Shown: piece by piece, positions 35,356 through 43,932 of the stretch
Layout: each line of letters opens with the position of its first letter
Position numbering within the stretch: position 1 is the stretch's first letter
DNA from: JBJMQS01 sp045802605
Lineage (GTDB): Bacteria; Planctomycetota; Planctomycetia; Gemmatales; Gemmataceae
Length of the DNA stretch: 64,000 nt
Assembly (NCBI GenBank): GCA_045802605.1
Contig: JBJMQS010000056.1
Coordinates: 62,001-126,000 of the forward strand
Direction of reading: 5' to 3'
Made by a program: the position numbers and the translations under genes
The notes under the pieces: model-generated
Database searches by the model: none
What the model saw: only the letters and a program-made list of their open reading frames with translations
What the model was told of the DNA's origin: nothing

Positions 35356-35676
35356 CTACGACAAAACGTCTGTCATCACATGTAATGAAACATGAATGGC
35401 AACTGGCAAAGCCAAGCTACCCGTTCTCAAAGCGATCACGCCCAGAGCCACGCCCATTGGAAAATTCAACGCGACGACGGCGTCGAAATCGGCTTCTATC
35501 GCTTTGTCCAACTCCTCCGGCGAGAGTCGCTGTAATGAGCCAGCTTTGTTGTGAAAATCGTCGCGGCTCGTAACAGAAGCATGATCGGTGCTCGGGTCTT
35601 GGCCAACCGCGGTCAAGCTGAAGAAATAAAGCAACAATCCGACGAGACTGATCGTGGTTGCGACAGGCCGTTTCAT
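35356..35676 (-). CDS. Short secreted/membrane protein ending in a CPBP-like motif, possibly a remnant
   Basis: A 106-residue protein from ATG 35676 with an N-terminal hydrophobic segment (ATTISLVGLLLYFFSLTAVG), a polar middle, and a C-terminal block VALGVIALRTGSLALPVAIH. That last block resembles the third conserved motif of CPBP intramembrane (CAAX-like) proteases, where G-x(3)-RTGSL is followed by H. The rest of a CPBP protease, which is usually 200 residues or more with a EExxxR motif, is absent. It may be a deletion product joining a signal sequence to a CPBP tail. Confidence 0.45.
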   Translation of the reverse strand: MKRPVATTISLVGLLLYFFSLTAVGQDPSTDHASVTSRDDFHNKAGSLQRLSPEELDKAIEADFDAVVALNFPMGVALGVIALRTGSLALPVAIHVSLHVMTDVLS

Positions 35677-35900
35677 TGAGGCGCCCTCGGAGCAGGAGTT
35701 ATTCGGTCCATTCCGTATGTTGCCATCGGTTTGGGGGATACCCTGTCGACAGGCGCATGGGTCGACGGACGAAGCGCTTGTTCGTGGCACTAACTAACGC
35801 ACCAGGACGATGAGCTCTAGGCCGATTGACTGGCGCCGAACGATCCCACGCCCTTACCTCAGTTACAACAAATGAAGTCGAATTCGATCCATCACGGATT

Positions 35901-37205
35901 TTAGGGCAAATCGCGATGGATTGAAGATTTAATCCTGGCTAGGAAAGAGCGAATCACGCTTGATGCAACAATGACAAAGGCTCCCAATCCGCCCACTAGC
36001 ATTCCGATTAGCAATAGTCCCATCAATCCGTACAGGGCGTACGCGAAAATGCTGTCGGGTTTGAACATCGTTAGCATGAGTAAGATCGATGCGCACATGG
36101 CAGCCCCAAGCAGCAGTCCAAAACCCGTACCGACCTGTTTGATCAGGCTATCCGGTCGCAGTGGCTTGATGTAATAGGCGCCGCAGCGCACGCATACGTT
36201 CGCCCGTGGCATTTTGTGATTTGGAGGAGTCAGGCGGCTTTGGACTGCACCACAGTTTGGACAGTGTGCGCGGATCGGGGCATCAAGAATCGACTGCAGA
36301 TCACTTCGGGAATGCAATTCGGTAAATGACGTGCGCAACTCGTCAGGGTCATTACCAATCGATACTTTCGAAACAATACTGCCGCCGTCTCCTACCCTGA
36401 ATAACATTCCCGAACTCTCATACGTGGGCATTTCAATGCCTTTTTCTGCGTAAAACTTGAGGGCTGCTTCCCAAATTGGTCGGATCTTGGCCTTTTCAAT
36501 TAGACTCCGCGATTCCGGAGGCATCACAAACACCGTTTTGCCAAGTAGACGTTCGCCCAACAAATGGTCTACCTCCCATTTCGTTCCAGGGGTTGCCAAC
36601 GGGACAAGGAAAACTGTCCGAGCTTTGCAAATGAGCCCTTCGACCTTCTGCCGCCACGATTGATCGTCGGTCGCTACGCGACCAACTCCGAGCGCTTCGC
36701 CGGGGCGGCCTAGCCCGATCAGCGGGCCGTCGGCCGCCACGGCGGCGGATAGGACGTACTCAAAATCGCGTTTAGGCGGCGGGCCGCCAAACCTGTTATG
36801 ACCATGTTCGTAGTATTGGACTGGTGTATTACCAGTGATGGAAAAAGAACGTAGATAAAGAAAGAAAGGGGGCGGATTTTCCCCGGTCTCCAGCTTAGCT
36901 AAAATCGCTTGGGCTTGGTCGTCCCGCTCGTCCTGCATGATGCGGGCGTGCCGGTTGGCAAAAAGCTTCGCCGAAGCACCAAACGCCATCGCCACATAAC
37001 TGGGGATAATGAATCGATCGAAATTGCTCATTTGACGTTCAGTGATGTTGCGCTGTTCAATTAAGGTCCGCCCAGGCGCTTGCGGCAATTTGTCGGACGC
37101 AATACCGATCATGATTTGTTGTGTAATCATGAAAACGACAGTCGTGAGCGACAGAATAACGACTGCCGACTTGCTTTTCCTGAAGCTATTTGAAGTGGTT
37201 GGCAT
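35901..37205 (-). CDS. Membrane-anchored protein with a Rossmann/TIR-like core and a C-terminal zinc ribbon (paralogue A)
   Basis: A 434-residue protein from ATG 37205 (an upstream in-frame start at 37298 is open but gives a basic, unlikely leader). Order: a TM near residues 14-35, a second hydrophobic segment near 65-80, then a conserved core with PPPFFLYLRSFSITG, GPLIGLGRPGEALGVGRVAT, ARTVFLVPLATPGTKWEVDH and KTVFVMPP. A zinc ribbon follows (CPNCGAVQ ... CVRCGAYY) and two TM helices near the C-terminus. The same core appears in the protein at 38941. Its order of strands and the W-E pair suggest a Rossmann-like, possibly TIR-like, domain; function is unknown. Confidence 0.65.
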   Translation of the reverse strand: MPTTSNSFRKSKSAVVILSLTTVVFMITQQIMIGIASDKLPQAPGRTLIEQRNITERQMSNFDRFIIPSYVAMAFGASAKLFANRHARIMQDERDDQAQAILAKLETGENPPPFFLYLRSFSITGNTPVQYYEHGHNRFGGPPPKRDFEYVLSAAVAADGPLIGLGRPGEALGVGRVATDDQSWRQKVEGLICKARTVFLVPLATPGTKWEVDHLLGERLLGKTVFVMPPESRSLIEKAKIRPIWEAALKFYAEKGIEMPTYESSGMLFRVGDGGSIVSKVSIGNDPDELRTSFTELHSRSDLQSILDAPIRAHCPNCGAVQSRLTPPNHKMPRANVCVRCGAYYIKPLRPDSLIKQVGTGFGLLLGAAMCASILLMLTMFKPDSIFAYALYGLMGLLLIGMLVGGLGAFVIVASSVIRSFLARIKSSIHRDLP

Positions 37206-37451
37206 TGGCCGGCACCTCGCACGCCTCGAACACGGCTTTTGACTTTCGCCGACACGGTGAGTGCGGTGTCGTGAAGAGGATCCGGAAAACAGGGGCAACT
37301 AATACTACACTAGCATTTCACGATATTTGACAAGCTTTTCCACAAGACTTCCTGAACGAGGTTCTGACCACAATTTCGCTTCGGTTTCCTAACCTTTGTC
37401 CAGGACGGGGCCATTCAAAACGTATGGACTTCACCAAGTGGTCTTCGGATT

Positions 37452-38130
37452 TCACCTCGGCTTCTGAGTTTGTAATCTGCTGCGAACGGCCTTTGCACGA
37501 GATGATGACGGCGCGCCTTTGCGAGCTCTTTTAGTCGCCGTACGCCGCGACCCCGCAGCAATAGATCCGTCCGACGATTCAGCGTGGACCATGAATTCTT
37601 TTCGGGCTGAGGACTTTGTCTCCAATCGTTGCCGCGATGGCGCAGGCATGAGCACTTTGATGCTTCCCGCCAGATTGGCGGTGTCCGGCAGTTGGACTTG
37701 CTTGAGCAGTTGCTTTAAGCGCACTACCGATAAGCTTAGGAATTCCAGATTGATATAACGCAGTACCCGTGAACAGCTGCTTCGAGCGCTCGACATCAAT
37801 CTTCGACGTTGCTTCTTCAAACTCTTTGTATGCCTGCTCCCATTTGTTTATCAGATCTTTTAACTTGGCCGGCACCCTCTTTCCAAACGCCTCTCGTGTC
37901 CTATGTGACGTTACTCCGCGATTAAACGCATCGGCTTGGACGCTCTCCAAAGCCCGCCAAATGTTTGGCAAGAGCGTCTTCGCTTCGGGATCTGTCGGGG
38001 ACAATTGGTCGAGCTTAATGCCGTCACGCTCAATGACCTGTCGTCGGAGATGACAACCAAGTGATAGACCTTGGTAAACGGTATCGAATGAGTTTGTCGA
38101 TCGCGAGTCCAAAGAACCGGGAATTTTCAC
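37452..38130 (-). pseudogene. Frameshifted gene, unknown
   Basis: From ATG 38130 a protein-like sequence runs for about 130 residues (KIPGSLDSRSTNSFDTVYQG, then LKDLINKWEQAYKEFEEATS and KQLFTGTALYQ). After about 37760 the coding quality moves to the neighbouring frame (RYINLEFLSLSVVRLKQLLK), which ends at 37452 with a very basic tail. A frameshift near 37750-37770 explains this best. Without it, the first frame ends at 37579. No family recognised. Confidence 0.45.
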
Positions 38131-38163
38131 TAAGTAAATCGTTAGAAGAACAGTGTCGTCCTT

Positions 38164-38888
38164 TTATAGATTGGCGCGAGTAATACTCGGTCCATATCCG
38201 TCTTCACCTATTCGGAACGCTTGTAGATCGGCTACCCCCAAGTGCTTGTCGCGGCGAATGCCAATCGCCGCCGCCTCAAGCGCGTAAAAATCGAACGCGC
38301 GTTGCCAATCCGCTTTGGCCATTCCTCTTTTTTCGTTGAGGTGCTCTCCGAATCGGCGCCACGCGATACCGGTCTCAACACCGATCTGGAAAAGTCCCTG
38401 GGCATCCTCATTGAAGCAAACCTCCGCGCGTTCCCTATCGACCCGTACGTCAAGCGGATTGTTCGAGTTTATTATCATTGGACATTCGACAGTCAACTCG
38501 TAGCGTCCGTCGAAGTATTGGAACGAGCCAGCTTGCATCCTCCGCGATCGAGTCAGCGATGCGCAGCCAGTCCTTGTCAGTTTTGCATTTCCCCTTGGAC
38601 TTTGTCCCGAAGATCTCTCGAAGCATATGCTCAATGGCTGCTGTTTTGGCGCCCACCGTCTGAATTTTGTCAAATGGTGCCGGTGGCGCCACCCCATTCG
38701 GATGTAGGATTACCAATCGGGGGGGGGGGCGGCTTAGCGATGTCCCCATCACACTCGGCCAATAGCCTCATCCAGCCGGCAGTGAATGTCGCATCCGCAA
38801 TTGTTGAGTTGACAGCGATTTGTAGATAAAACACCAATCGGCCGGCACGATTTGAATCCCCAGAAACGACTGGTCTATCAGCGTTCAC
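38164..38888 (-). pseudogene. Frameshifted gene containing an 11-base poly-C tract
   Basis: Three consecutive minus-strand frames can be joined. From ATG 38888 runs LVFYLQIAVNSTIADATFTA up to the C tract at 38719-38729; from there the neighbouring frame continues with FDKIQTVGAKTAAIEHMLRE and KTDKDWLRIADSIAEDA; a second shift near 38520-38540 leads to GSFQYFDGRYELTVECPMII, ending in GPSITRANL at 38164. The joined protein would be about 240 residues. The tract could be a phase-variable switch or a sequencing error, and the second frameshift indicates decay. No family recognised. Confidence 0.5.
38719..38729. repeat. Mononucleotide G(11)/C(11) tract
   Basis: Eleven consecutive G on the plus strand (C on the coding strand of the gene it interrupts). 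The flanking frames differ by the shift this tract could cause. Confidence 0.8.
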
Positions 38889-38940
38889 GAGGTTGCCGGG
38901 CTCATCTGTCGCAACGAATCAAATATTCCTGGTAGGTCAC

Positions 38941-40410
38941 ATGGCACAACTCGTAGGCAATAACTGTGTTGTTTGCAATCAACGCATCTTCGGCATTACA
39001 ACCGGCCGATTTTGCTCCACCTGCTCCGAGCCAGTGCACAAGGAGTGCGAAAACCAGCATCTGTGCTCTCGTCCCGAGGATAGAGTCAAGCCATTCCCGC
39101 GACCTGTTTTCAAAGCTCCTGAGGTCATGCCTATGGACTCGGCAACGCGTTCTAACCCTGTCACATTTCGTAAGCTCAGGACTTTTCGTCGAGCGTATGG
39201 GACTAAGGCAGTATTATTCCTTGGCTTTCTTTGGTGGGTGATCGCGCCAAGGGTCTATCACGGCATCACGTCTCCAATTCCCTACGGCGCAGATCAAAAT
39301 GTCAAGGAAGTAGGCCGTCACGATGATTCGCAGGGGTTGATACTCTTACGTTGTGCCGGCGTCGGCATCGTCGGTTTCTTGGCGTGGGGCGCGTACAACC
39401 TCGGCCAGACACGGGGCCAACGCCGACGTGATGCGTTTGCAGCGAACTTACTCGGCACACTTCATTCCGGTGGCAAGCCGCCGCCGTTTTCTTTGTATCT
39501 CCGGTCCTTTTCGACCACGGGAAAGATGCCGGTGGAAGCTGCTGAATTCACGAACCACTCGTTCGCAAGCGCGCTGCAATACAAAGACCTCGAGACAATA
39601 TTGGCGGAGGCAATCGAGCCCCATGCACCGCTCATCGCGCTTGGAACTCCCGGTGAGCATTTCGGCGCCGGTCGCATTCTCACTGACGACGCGCATTGGG
39701 CCGAACTCGTTTATTTGCTGGCAAACGCCGCGGAAACCATCTACTTGGTTCCCTCAAGTCGAAAGGGTGTCGTCTGGGAAGTCCAGTGGCTCGTCAAGGA
39801 CGGTTTGATCGAAAAGACGATTTTTCTAAATCCGCCAAAAACTGAGTGGGTGCCGATTCAAACTGCAATTGCGCGTGCGGGAGTTCGTGTGCCTCCGGAA
39901 CAGGCCGTCGTCTATCGAGTCGATTCAAATGGCAAGCCAATACACTGTGAATCACTACTTACCGAACCCCGTGCCTTGCGTGACCAACTCGCCCGAGTGT
40001 CGTCCAAGCCGAGTACAACGCCCAGACCAGGAAACCAACCCCTACGTGTTGGTGCGGAGACGCCACTCAAGGTGTCGAAGCAGTGTCCGATTTGCGGGTC
40101 GGCAGAATCAACAAAGCATTCACGAATGCTGGGCCAGCTTGGAAAGATTGAGCAGATCACGAATATCTGTTCGAAGTGTGGTGCAGTCTACACAAATCCG
40201 ACTGACCCGAAGTGGTACGAGCCATACGTCCTCATGGCAATCACGGTGATATTAGGCTGGATTACCTGGATGGCATGGCATTATTCCGAAGTCGCCGCAC
40301 AGCCTTGGACCGATCGCATTTTCCCCGCTGCCATTTTCGGTCTTTTGACACTTGGCGCGGGAGTGCTTAGTATCTGCATGCTGCCGTCGAAGCGAAAAAC
40401 ACATGATTGA
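38941..40410 (+). CDS. Membrane protein with zinc fingers and the same Rossmann/TIR-like core (paralogue B)
   Basis: A 489-residue protein. The start at 38941 is preferred over 38893 because the divergent gene begins at 38888. The N-terminus carries a treble-clef-like zinc finger (CVVCNQRIFGITTGRFCSTC, then CENQHLC). A TM follows (FLGFLWWVIAPRVY) and another (CAGVGIVGFLAWGAYNLG). The core matches the protein at 35901: PPPFSLYLRSFSTTG, APLIALGTPGEHFGAGRILT, AETIYLVPSSRKGVVWEVQW and KTIFLNPP. A zinc ribbon (CPICGSAE ... CSKCGAVY) and two C-terminal TM helices close it. Both paralogues therefore share core, ribbon and TM order; this one adds the N-terminal finger. Confidence 0.68.
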   Translation: MAQLVGNNCVVCNQRIFGITTGRFCSTCSEPVHKECENQHLCSRPEDRVKPFPRPVFKAPEVMPMDSATRSNPVTFRKLRTFRRAYGTKAVLFLGFLWWVIAPRVYHGITSPIPYGADQNVKEVGRHDDSQGLILLRCAGVGIVGFLAWGAYNLGQTRGQRRRDAFAANLLGTLHSGGKPPPFSLYLRSFSTTGKMPVEAAEFTNHSFASALQYKDLETILAEAIEPHAPLIALGTPGEHFGAGRILTDDAHWAELVYLLANAAETIYLVPSSRKGVVWEVQWLVKDGLIEKTIFLNPPKTEWVPIQTAIARAGVRVPPEQAVVYRVDSNGKPIHCESLLTEPRALRDQLARVSSKPSTTPRPGNQPLRVGAETPLKVSKQCPICGSAESTKHSRMLGQLGKIEQITNICSKCGAVYTNPTDPKWYEPYVLMAITVILGWITWMAWHYSEVAAQPWTDRIFPAAIFGLLTLGAGVLSICMLPSKRKTHD

Positions 40411-40835
40411 CAGGCCGTGGGCGAAAATCTGGCCAGCTTTTACGCATCACCGTCGGCACGATTCCCGCGTTTTCGACCATCAGGATAACGGTTCGCTCGG
40501 GCGCACCGGTTCCTGATCGGACTGGATCTTCTGCGCGGCGTAATCTTCTAACCGGGATCCGGGCCTTTCTCCTACGACGTCCTCGCGGATGATCGCCGCG
40601 GTTTGCGGTTCAATGTCCCGTCGCAACTCTAACTTTCCTTGGGTTCGGATTCGATTGGACTCATAAGCAGTGATTCCGCAACCCTCCTGACATCGTTTGG
40701 CAACGCGGTGTCGCTGTTGATTTCGTTGAGAATCCTGATGACGGAATGTTCCGTTCCGTCAGGAGAGCTGTCGGCTGATTGGTAATCGCTATGAGTCGCG
40801 GCAAACAGCTTAGAGCTCAGCCAAAGGTAAAGACT
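40411..40835. other. Intergenic region with a small hairpin
   Basis: About 425 bases with no supportable gene. A hairpin TCCTGA(TGA)CGGAA / TTCCGTCAGGA lies near 40732-40767, without a T-run. Confidence 0.35.
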
Positions 40836-41339
40836 ATGCCTGATGCTAATGACGTCGCCTTGAAGGAATTCGAGGCACTTCGAAAGGAAATCTCGGACGC
40901 GGTGACCGAAACACGCACCCTCGAGCGTTATGCCGGTGCCGCCACTGCAGCCTTTTGGACGTGGCTACTCGTGCAACCGGCTGGAGAGCCCTGGATAGGA
41001 TTTCTCAAATGGATTCCGGCCTGCATCTGCCTGCTGGCGGCGATCCGTTGCGTGGCCTTGATGCAAGATGTAGTCGACCATGCTCGATATCTGCGGGAGA
41101 TTGAAAAGCGGTGGGGGGATAAGAAAGTATTTCACTGGGAGGATTTTGCGGTTGGACTTGCGACCCCGGCTGTAACGAGGACCCGACCAGTCCTAAGCGT
41201 AGTCGGAAGTGTTGACAGCCCAAACGGGACCAATGTCGCAACCGCAGCAGCGAGTAGCGAACCACTCGCTCCAGCAGACAGCAGGCTCGTCGGTTGCTCC
41301 TGGATTGGACTCGGAAGGCCGCTGTTGGATTTTTGTTAA
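40836..41339 (+). CDS. Two-TM membrane protein, C-terminus possibly frameshifted
   Basis: From ATG 40836 (two earlier in-frame starts exist at 40779 and 40791) a helical cytoplasmic segment (LKEFEALRKEISDAVTETRT) leads into two TM helices (TAAFWTWLLVQPAGE region and PACICLLAAIRCVALMQ), then HARYLREIEKRWGDKK. Beyond about 41150 the sequence becomes Ser/Ala/Thr/Pro-rich and poor in structure, as after a frameshift. No family identified with confidence; small two-TM proteins of this kind often accompany effector systems. Confidence 0.5.
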   Translation: MPDANDVALKEFEALRKEISDAVTETRTLERYAGAATAAFWTWLLVQPAGEPWIGFLKWIPACICLLAAIRCVALMQDVVDHARYLREIEKRWGDKKVFHWEDFAVGLATPAVTRTRPVLSVVGSVDSPNGTNVATAAASSEPLAPADSRLVGCSWIGLGRPLLDFC

Positions 41340-41407
41340 TCGCCATCTGCGTTAAGTACGGGCATCCGCATCGAAGCGAGGGAAGGAAGGACATGGCGGT
41401 TAAACGA

Positions 41408-41634
41408 ATGGACAACGTCCCATCGTTGTCGACGATCTCGAAGCTGCCAAAGCGTTCTTCATCGAACTGGGCCTCAAGCTCGAAGGCGAGCAGACCGTCG
41501 AAGGCCCTTCGGTCGGGAACCGGATCGGGCTCAAGGATGTCCGGGCCACCCTCGCGATGTTGCGCACTTCCTACTTGAGTTGCGCAATCGCAGAGCGGAT
41601 ACTTCGGGCCGTCCTTGGCCTACTGTTGGAGTGA
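41408..41634 (+). pseudogene. VOC-family (glyoxalase-like) protein fragment
   Basis: After an out-of-frame MDNV start, the sequence reads PIVVDDLEAAKAFFIELGLK, then EGPSVGNRIGLKDVRATLAM and LRTSY, a clear N-terminal half of a vicinal-oxygen-chelate fold protein. A one-base loss after the start and replacement of the second half by unrelated sequence up to a stop at 41632-41634 mark it as a remnant. Confidence 0.7.
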
Positions 41635-41911
41635 GGTACTCAGCACCCGCATTTTGACATTTCCAACCTCCTTGAGGAGCGCTGCAGCGAGGGCGTTTCA
41701 GTCGCGCAGGTTGTTGAAGTGTTGCATGCAAAGGGCCTCCTTCAACCAATGTTGAATGAGCTTGAGCGAAGATCGAGGCAATTGGGTTCTTGAAGTTGTC
41801 GGCGTGCTTGGGAGACAGCCACACGCGGGGAATTGACACCGCCGATGGCGGCTTAGGGCTGCTGTTTCACTAGACTGTCAGCGAGCTTTCGGGTTCGTGG
41901 AGACGCGTGTG

Positions 41912-43864
41912 ATGGCTGCAATCGCCGTCTTATTAATTCCTTTTCGAGACGATCCTCAGCTCAGGAATCTTGAAACGGTTTTACAGCAAGCAACTCACGA
42001 GAATGACCTCGAACTGATGAAACTGGATCGAGTCCTCGACACCTCGCAACCGGTTATCGGCCAGATTCTAACCGAGATTGATCGGGCTACTTTAGTCATT
42101 GCCGTCTTGACCGACTCGGGAGTGGCCACGTCAAGATCGGGTCGAGCGGAATCTTTTCCCGGAACAGCACTCGTCAATCCAAATGTCATGTTCGAAACTG
42201 GTTATGCGATGGGAGTCCAGCAACGGCTCCTTTTTGTCGTCCCTGCTGGACAATCCGCGGACGCACCCTTTGACTTGCGGCCATATCACCATGCTAACTA
42301 CACGGGTGACATCGTGGAGGATCAGAAAACTCTAAGTAAAGCAATTCGGGCGGTCATGCAGCAGGATCAATCAGCTCAGCGAAGTCTGCGTCAAATCAGA
42401 ACAAGTGTGTTGAGGCTTCCAACGTCAGAGTCGATCTATTATCAGTGCGCTAAATGGAATTTGGAACGGTTCGAACGGTGGGCTGATTCCTGGCATAGTC
42501 GGCTGCAGTATTATGGTTCGCTGGCAGTCCGTGAGGTCGGGACGTACATTCTCCGGCAACTGAAACGAAACGGGTTTACGACGCACTACTTCGCTGGCGA
42601 AGAGTCTTGGGAGCCTGACAACCAAAAGGCGACCGACGACAATTATCTCGAAAGCTGTCGCGAGATCGCGAAGACAAAACAAATCACACGCGTCTTCGTT
42701 TTGCGAAAAGAAACCGATCAGTATCTGGATTCCTTCAACAAAATGGTTCGTCTTGACTCCAATGCGGGAATCGAGACGCTTTATCTCCTTGAGTCGGAAG
42801 TGCCCAGGGGAGCCTGGCGCGATTTTGGACTTTGGGACGACGAGATCGTATGTCAAGTCAATTTTGACGATTGGACCGCTCAGACACCTCGAATGACTGG
42901 TTGTACGTTTTTCTGCGATAAGCATGCGATAGAACAAGCGAAAGTTTGGAGAGATGAGTTACTGAAAAAGGCTCGAAGTTGCTCCGGTCTGCCTTCCGAG
43001 CAAGAGCTCCTTAGAAAATCCTATCGCACTCAATTGGAACGAGCAGAAGGAAAGTGTCGGGGGAGCCTCGTCAATCGCGAGCAATGCCGCTGGTATCATG
43101 GTGGCTGGCAGTTCCTCAGATTATGCAACGTCGTCTCATCTCCCACTTGGCACGCGGATTGGTATGCGGCAGTATTTCGGAGGTGGGCAGACGAGCAGTT
43201 AAATATGTCCGCTGGGCAGCGACCGAAAATCCTTATTTCCGGATTGGCTGACTATGGAATGCTATATCATCTTTTTGCCGGGCTCGGGCCATCACGCGTA
43301 TGCGCGTGTGATTTTCGCGTCATCGATCTTTGCGAAGTCCCGCTTGAGATGTGTCGCTGGCTTGAGGACCACTTGCGGAAACGGTACCAGGAAGAGAATT
43401 TTGTTCTTCGACTGGAAACCGAAAAGAAGGATTTACTCAACGACGACTTGGAACTAGGCAAGTATGACCTCATCGTAAGCGACGCGTTTCTGACTCGGTT
43501 TGCGGATGAGGACAAGAAGCGGATCGTTGATCGATGGGCAACTCTCTTAGGCCCGGGTGGATCGGTTGTGACGACAGTCAGGTGCAGCGCTGGGTCCGGG
43601 TCGGCACATGGGCGGCAAGCCGTGGACTTTGTGGGCAAGGCAACTCAGCAGCGACCCGATTATCTGTCGGCGGACGAAGTCGAATCCCTCGCGCGCGATT
43701 ACGCTGAAAAGATCACCAGCCATGCATTCGACAACGAAGAGTCAGTCGAGAAGTTCTTGAAGTCTTTCGATTCCGTCGAAATCGCGAGACTCGAATCAGT
43801 CAGCAGCGTGGGTGAATTTGAGCCCACCAAATACGCGCGGGTTGTGCTTCGCAAGAAAATGTGA
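41912..43864 (+). CDS. TIR-like nucleotide-binding domain fused to a SAM-dependent methyltransferase
   Basis: A 650-residue protein. ATG 41912 follows GGAG at a good distance; a GTG at 41897 is an alternative. Residues of about 3-130 form a CAP12/TIR-like domain: IAVLLIPFRDDPQLRNLETV, then IDRATLVIAVLTD and VNPNVMFETGYAMGVQQRLLFVV, with Glu 95 in the place of the NAD-cleaving glutamate. Residues of about 160-430 form a middle region of unknown fold. Residues of about 435-650 are a class I methyltransferase: PKILISGLADYG as the SAM glycine region, KYDLIVSDAF near 517-526 and GPGGSVVTTVR. The combination is unusual. Next to it lie an ATP-grasp ligase, a ThsB-like TIR protein and a patatin-like effector. 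Confidence 0.75.
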   Translation: MAAIAVLLIPFRDDPQLRNLETVLQQATHENDLELMKLDRVLDTSQPVIGQILTEIDRATLVIAVLTDSGVATSRSGRAESFPGTALVNPNVMFETGYAMGVQQRLLFVVPAGQSADAPFDLRPYHHANYTGDIVEDQKTLSKAIRAVMQQDQSAQRSLRQIRTSVLRLPTSESIYYQCAKWNLERFERWADSWHSRLQYYGSLAVREVGTYILRQLKRNGFTTHYFAGEESWEPDNQKATDDNYLESCREIAKTKQITRVFVLRKETDQYLDSFNKMVRLDSNAGIETLYLLESEVPRGAWRDFGLWDDEIVCQVNFDDWTAQTPRMTGCTFFCDKHAIEQAKVWRDELLKKARSCSGLPSEQELLRKSYRTQLERAEGKCRGSLVNREQCRWYHGGWQFLRLCNVVSSPTWHADWYAAVFRRWADEQLNMSAGQRPKILISGLADYGMLYHLFAGLGPSRVCACDFRVIDLCEVPLEMCRWLEDHLRKRYQEENFVLRLETEKKDLLNDDLELGKYDLIVSDAFLTRFADEDKKRIVDRWATLLGPGGSVVTTVRCSAGSGSAHGRQAVDFVGKATQQRPDYLSADEVESLARDYAEKITSHAFDNEESVEKFLKSFDSVEIARLESVSSVGEFEPTKYARVVLRKKM

Positions 43865-43932
43865 CGACCACATGTAGCGGACCGTACGATAGGCGTCAAT
43901 GTCCTTGGGTCTGAACCCGACGGGGAGGTGGC

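Noticed and set aside
38242..38829. 195-codon plus-strand ORF
   Set aside because: It is antisense to the frameshifted minus-strand gene whose joined frames give better protein sequence.
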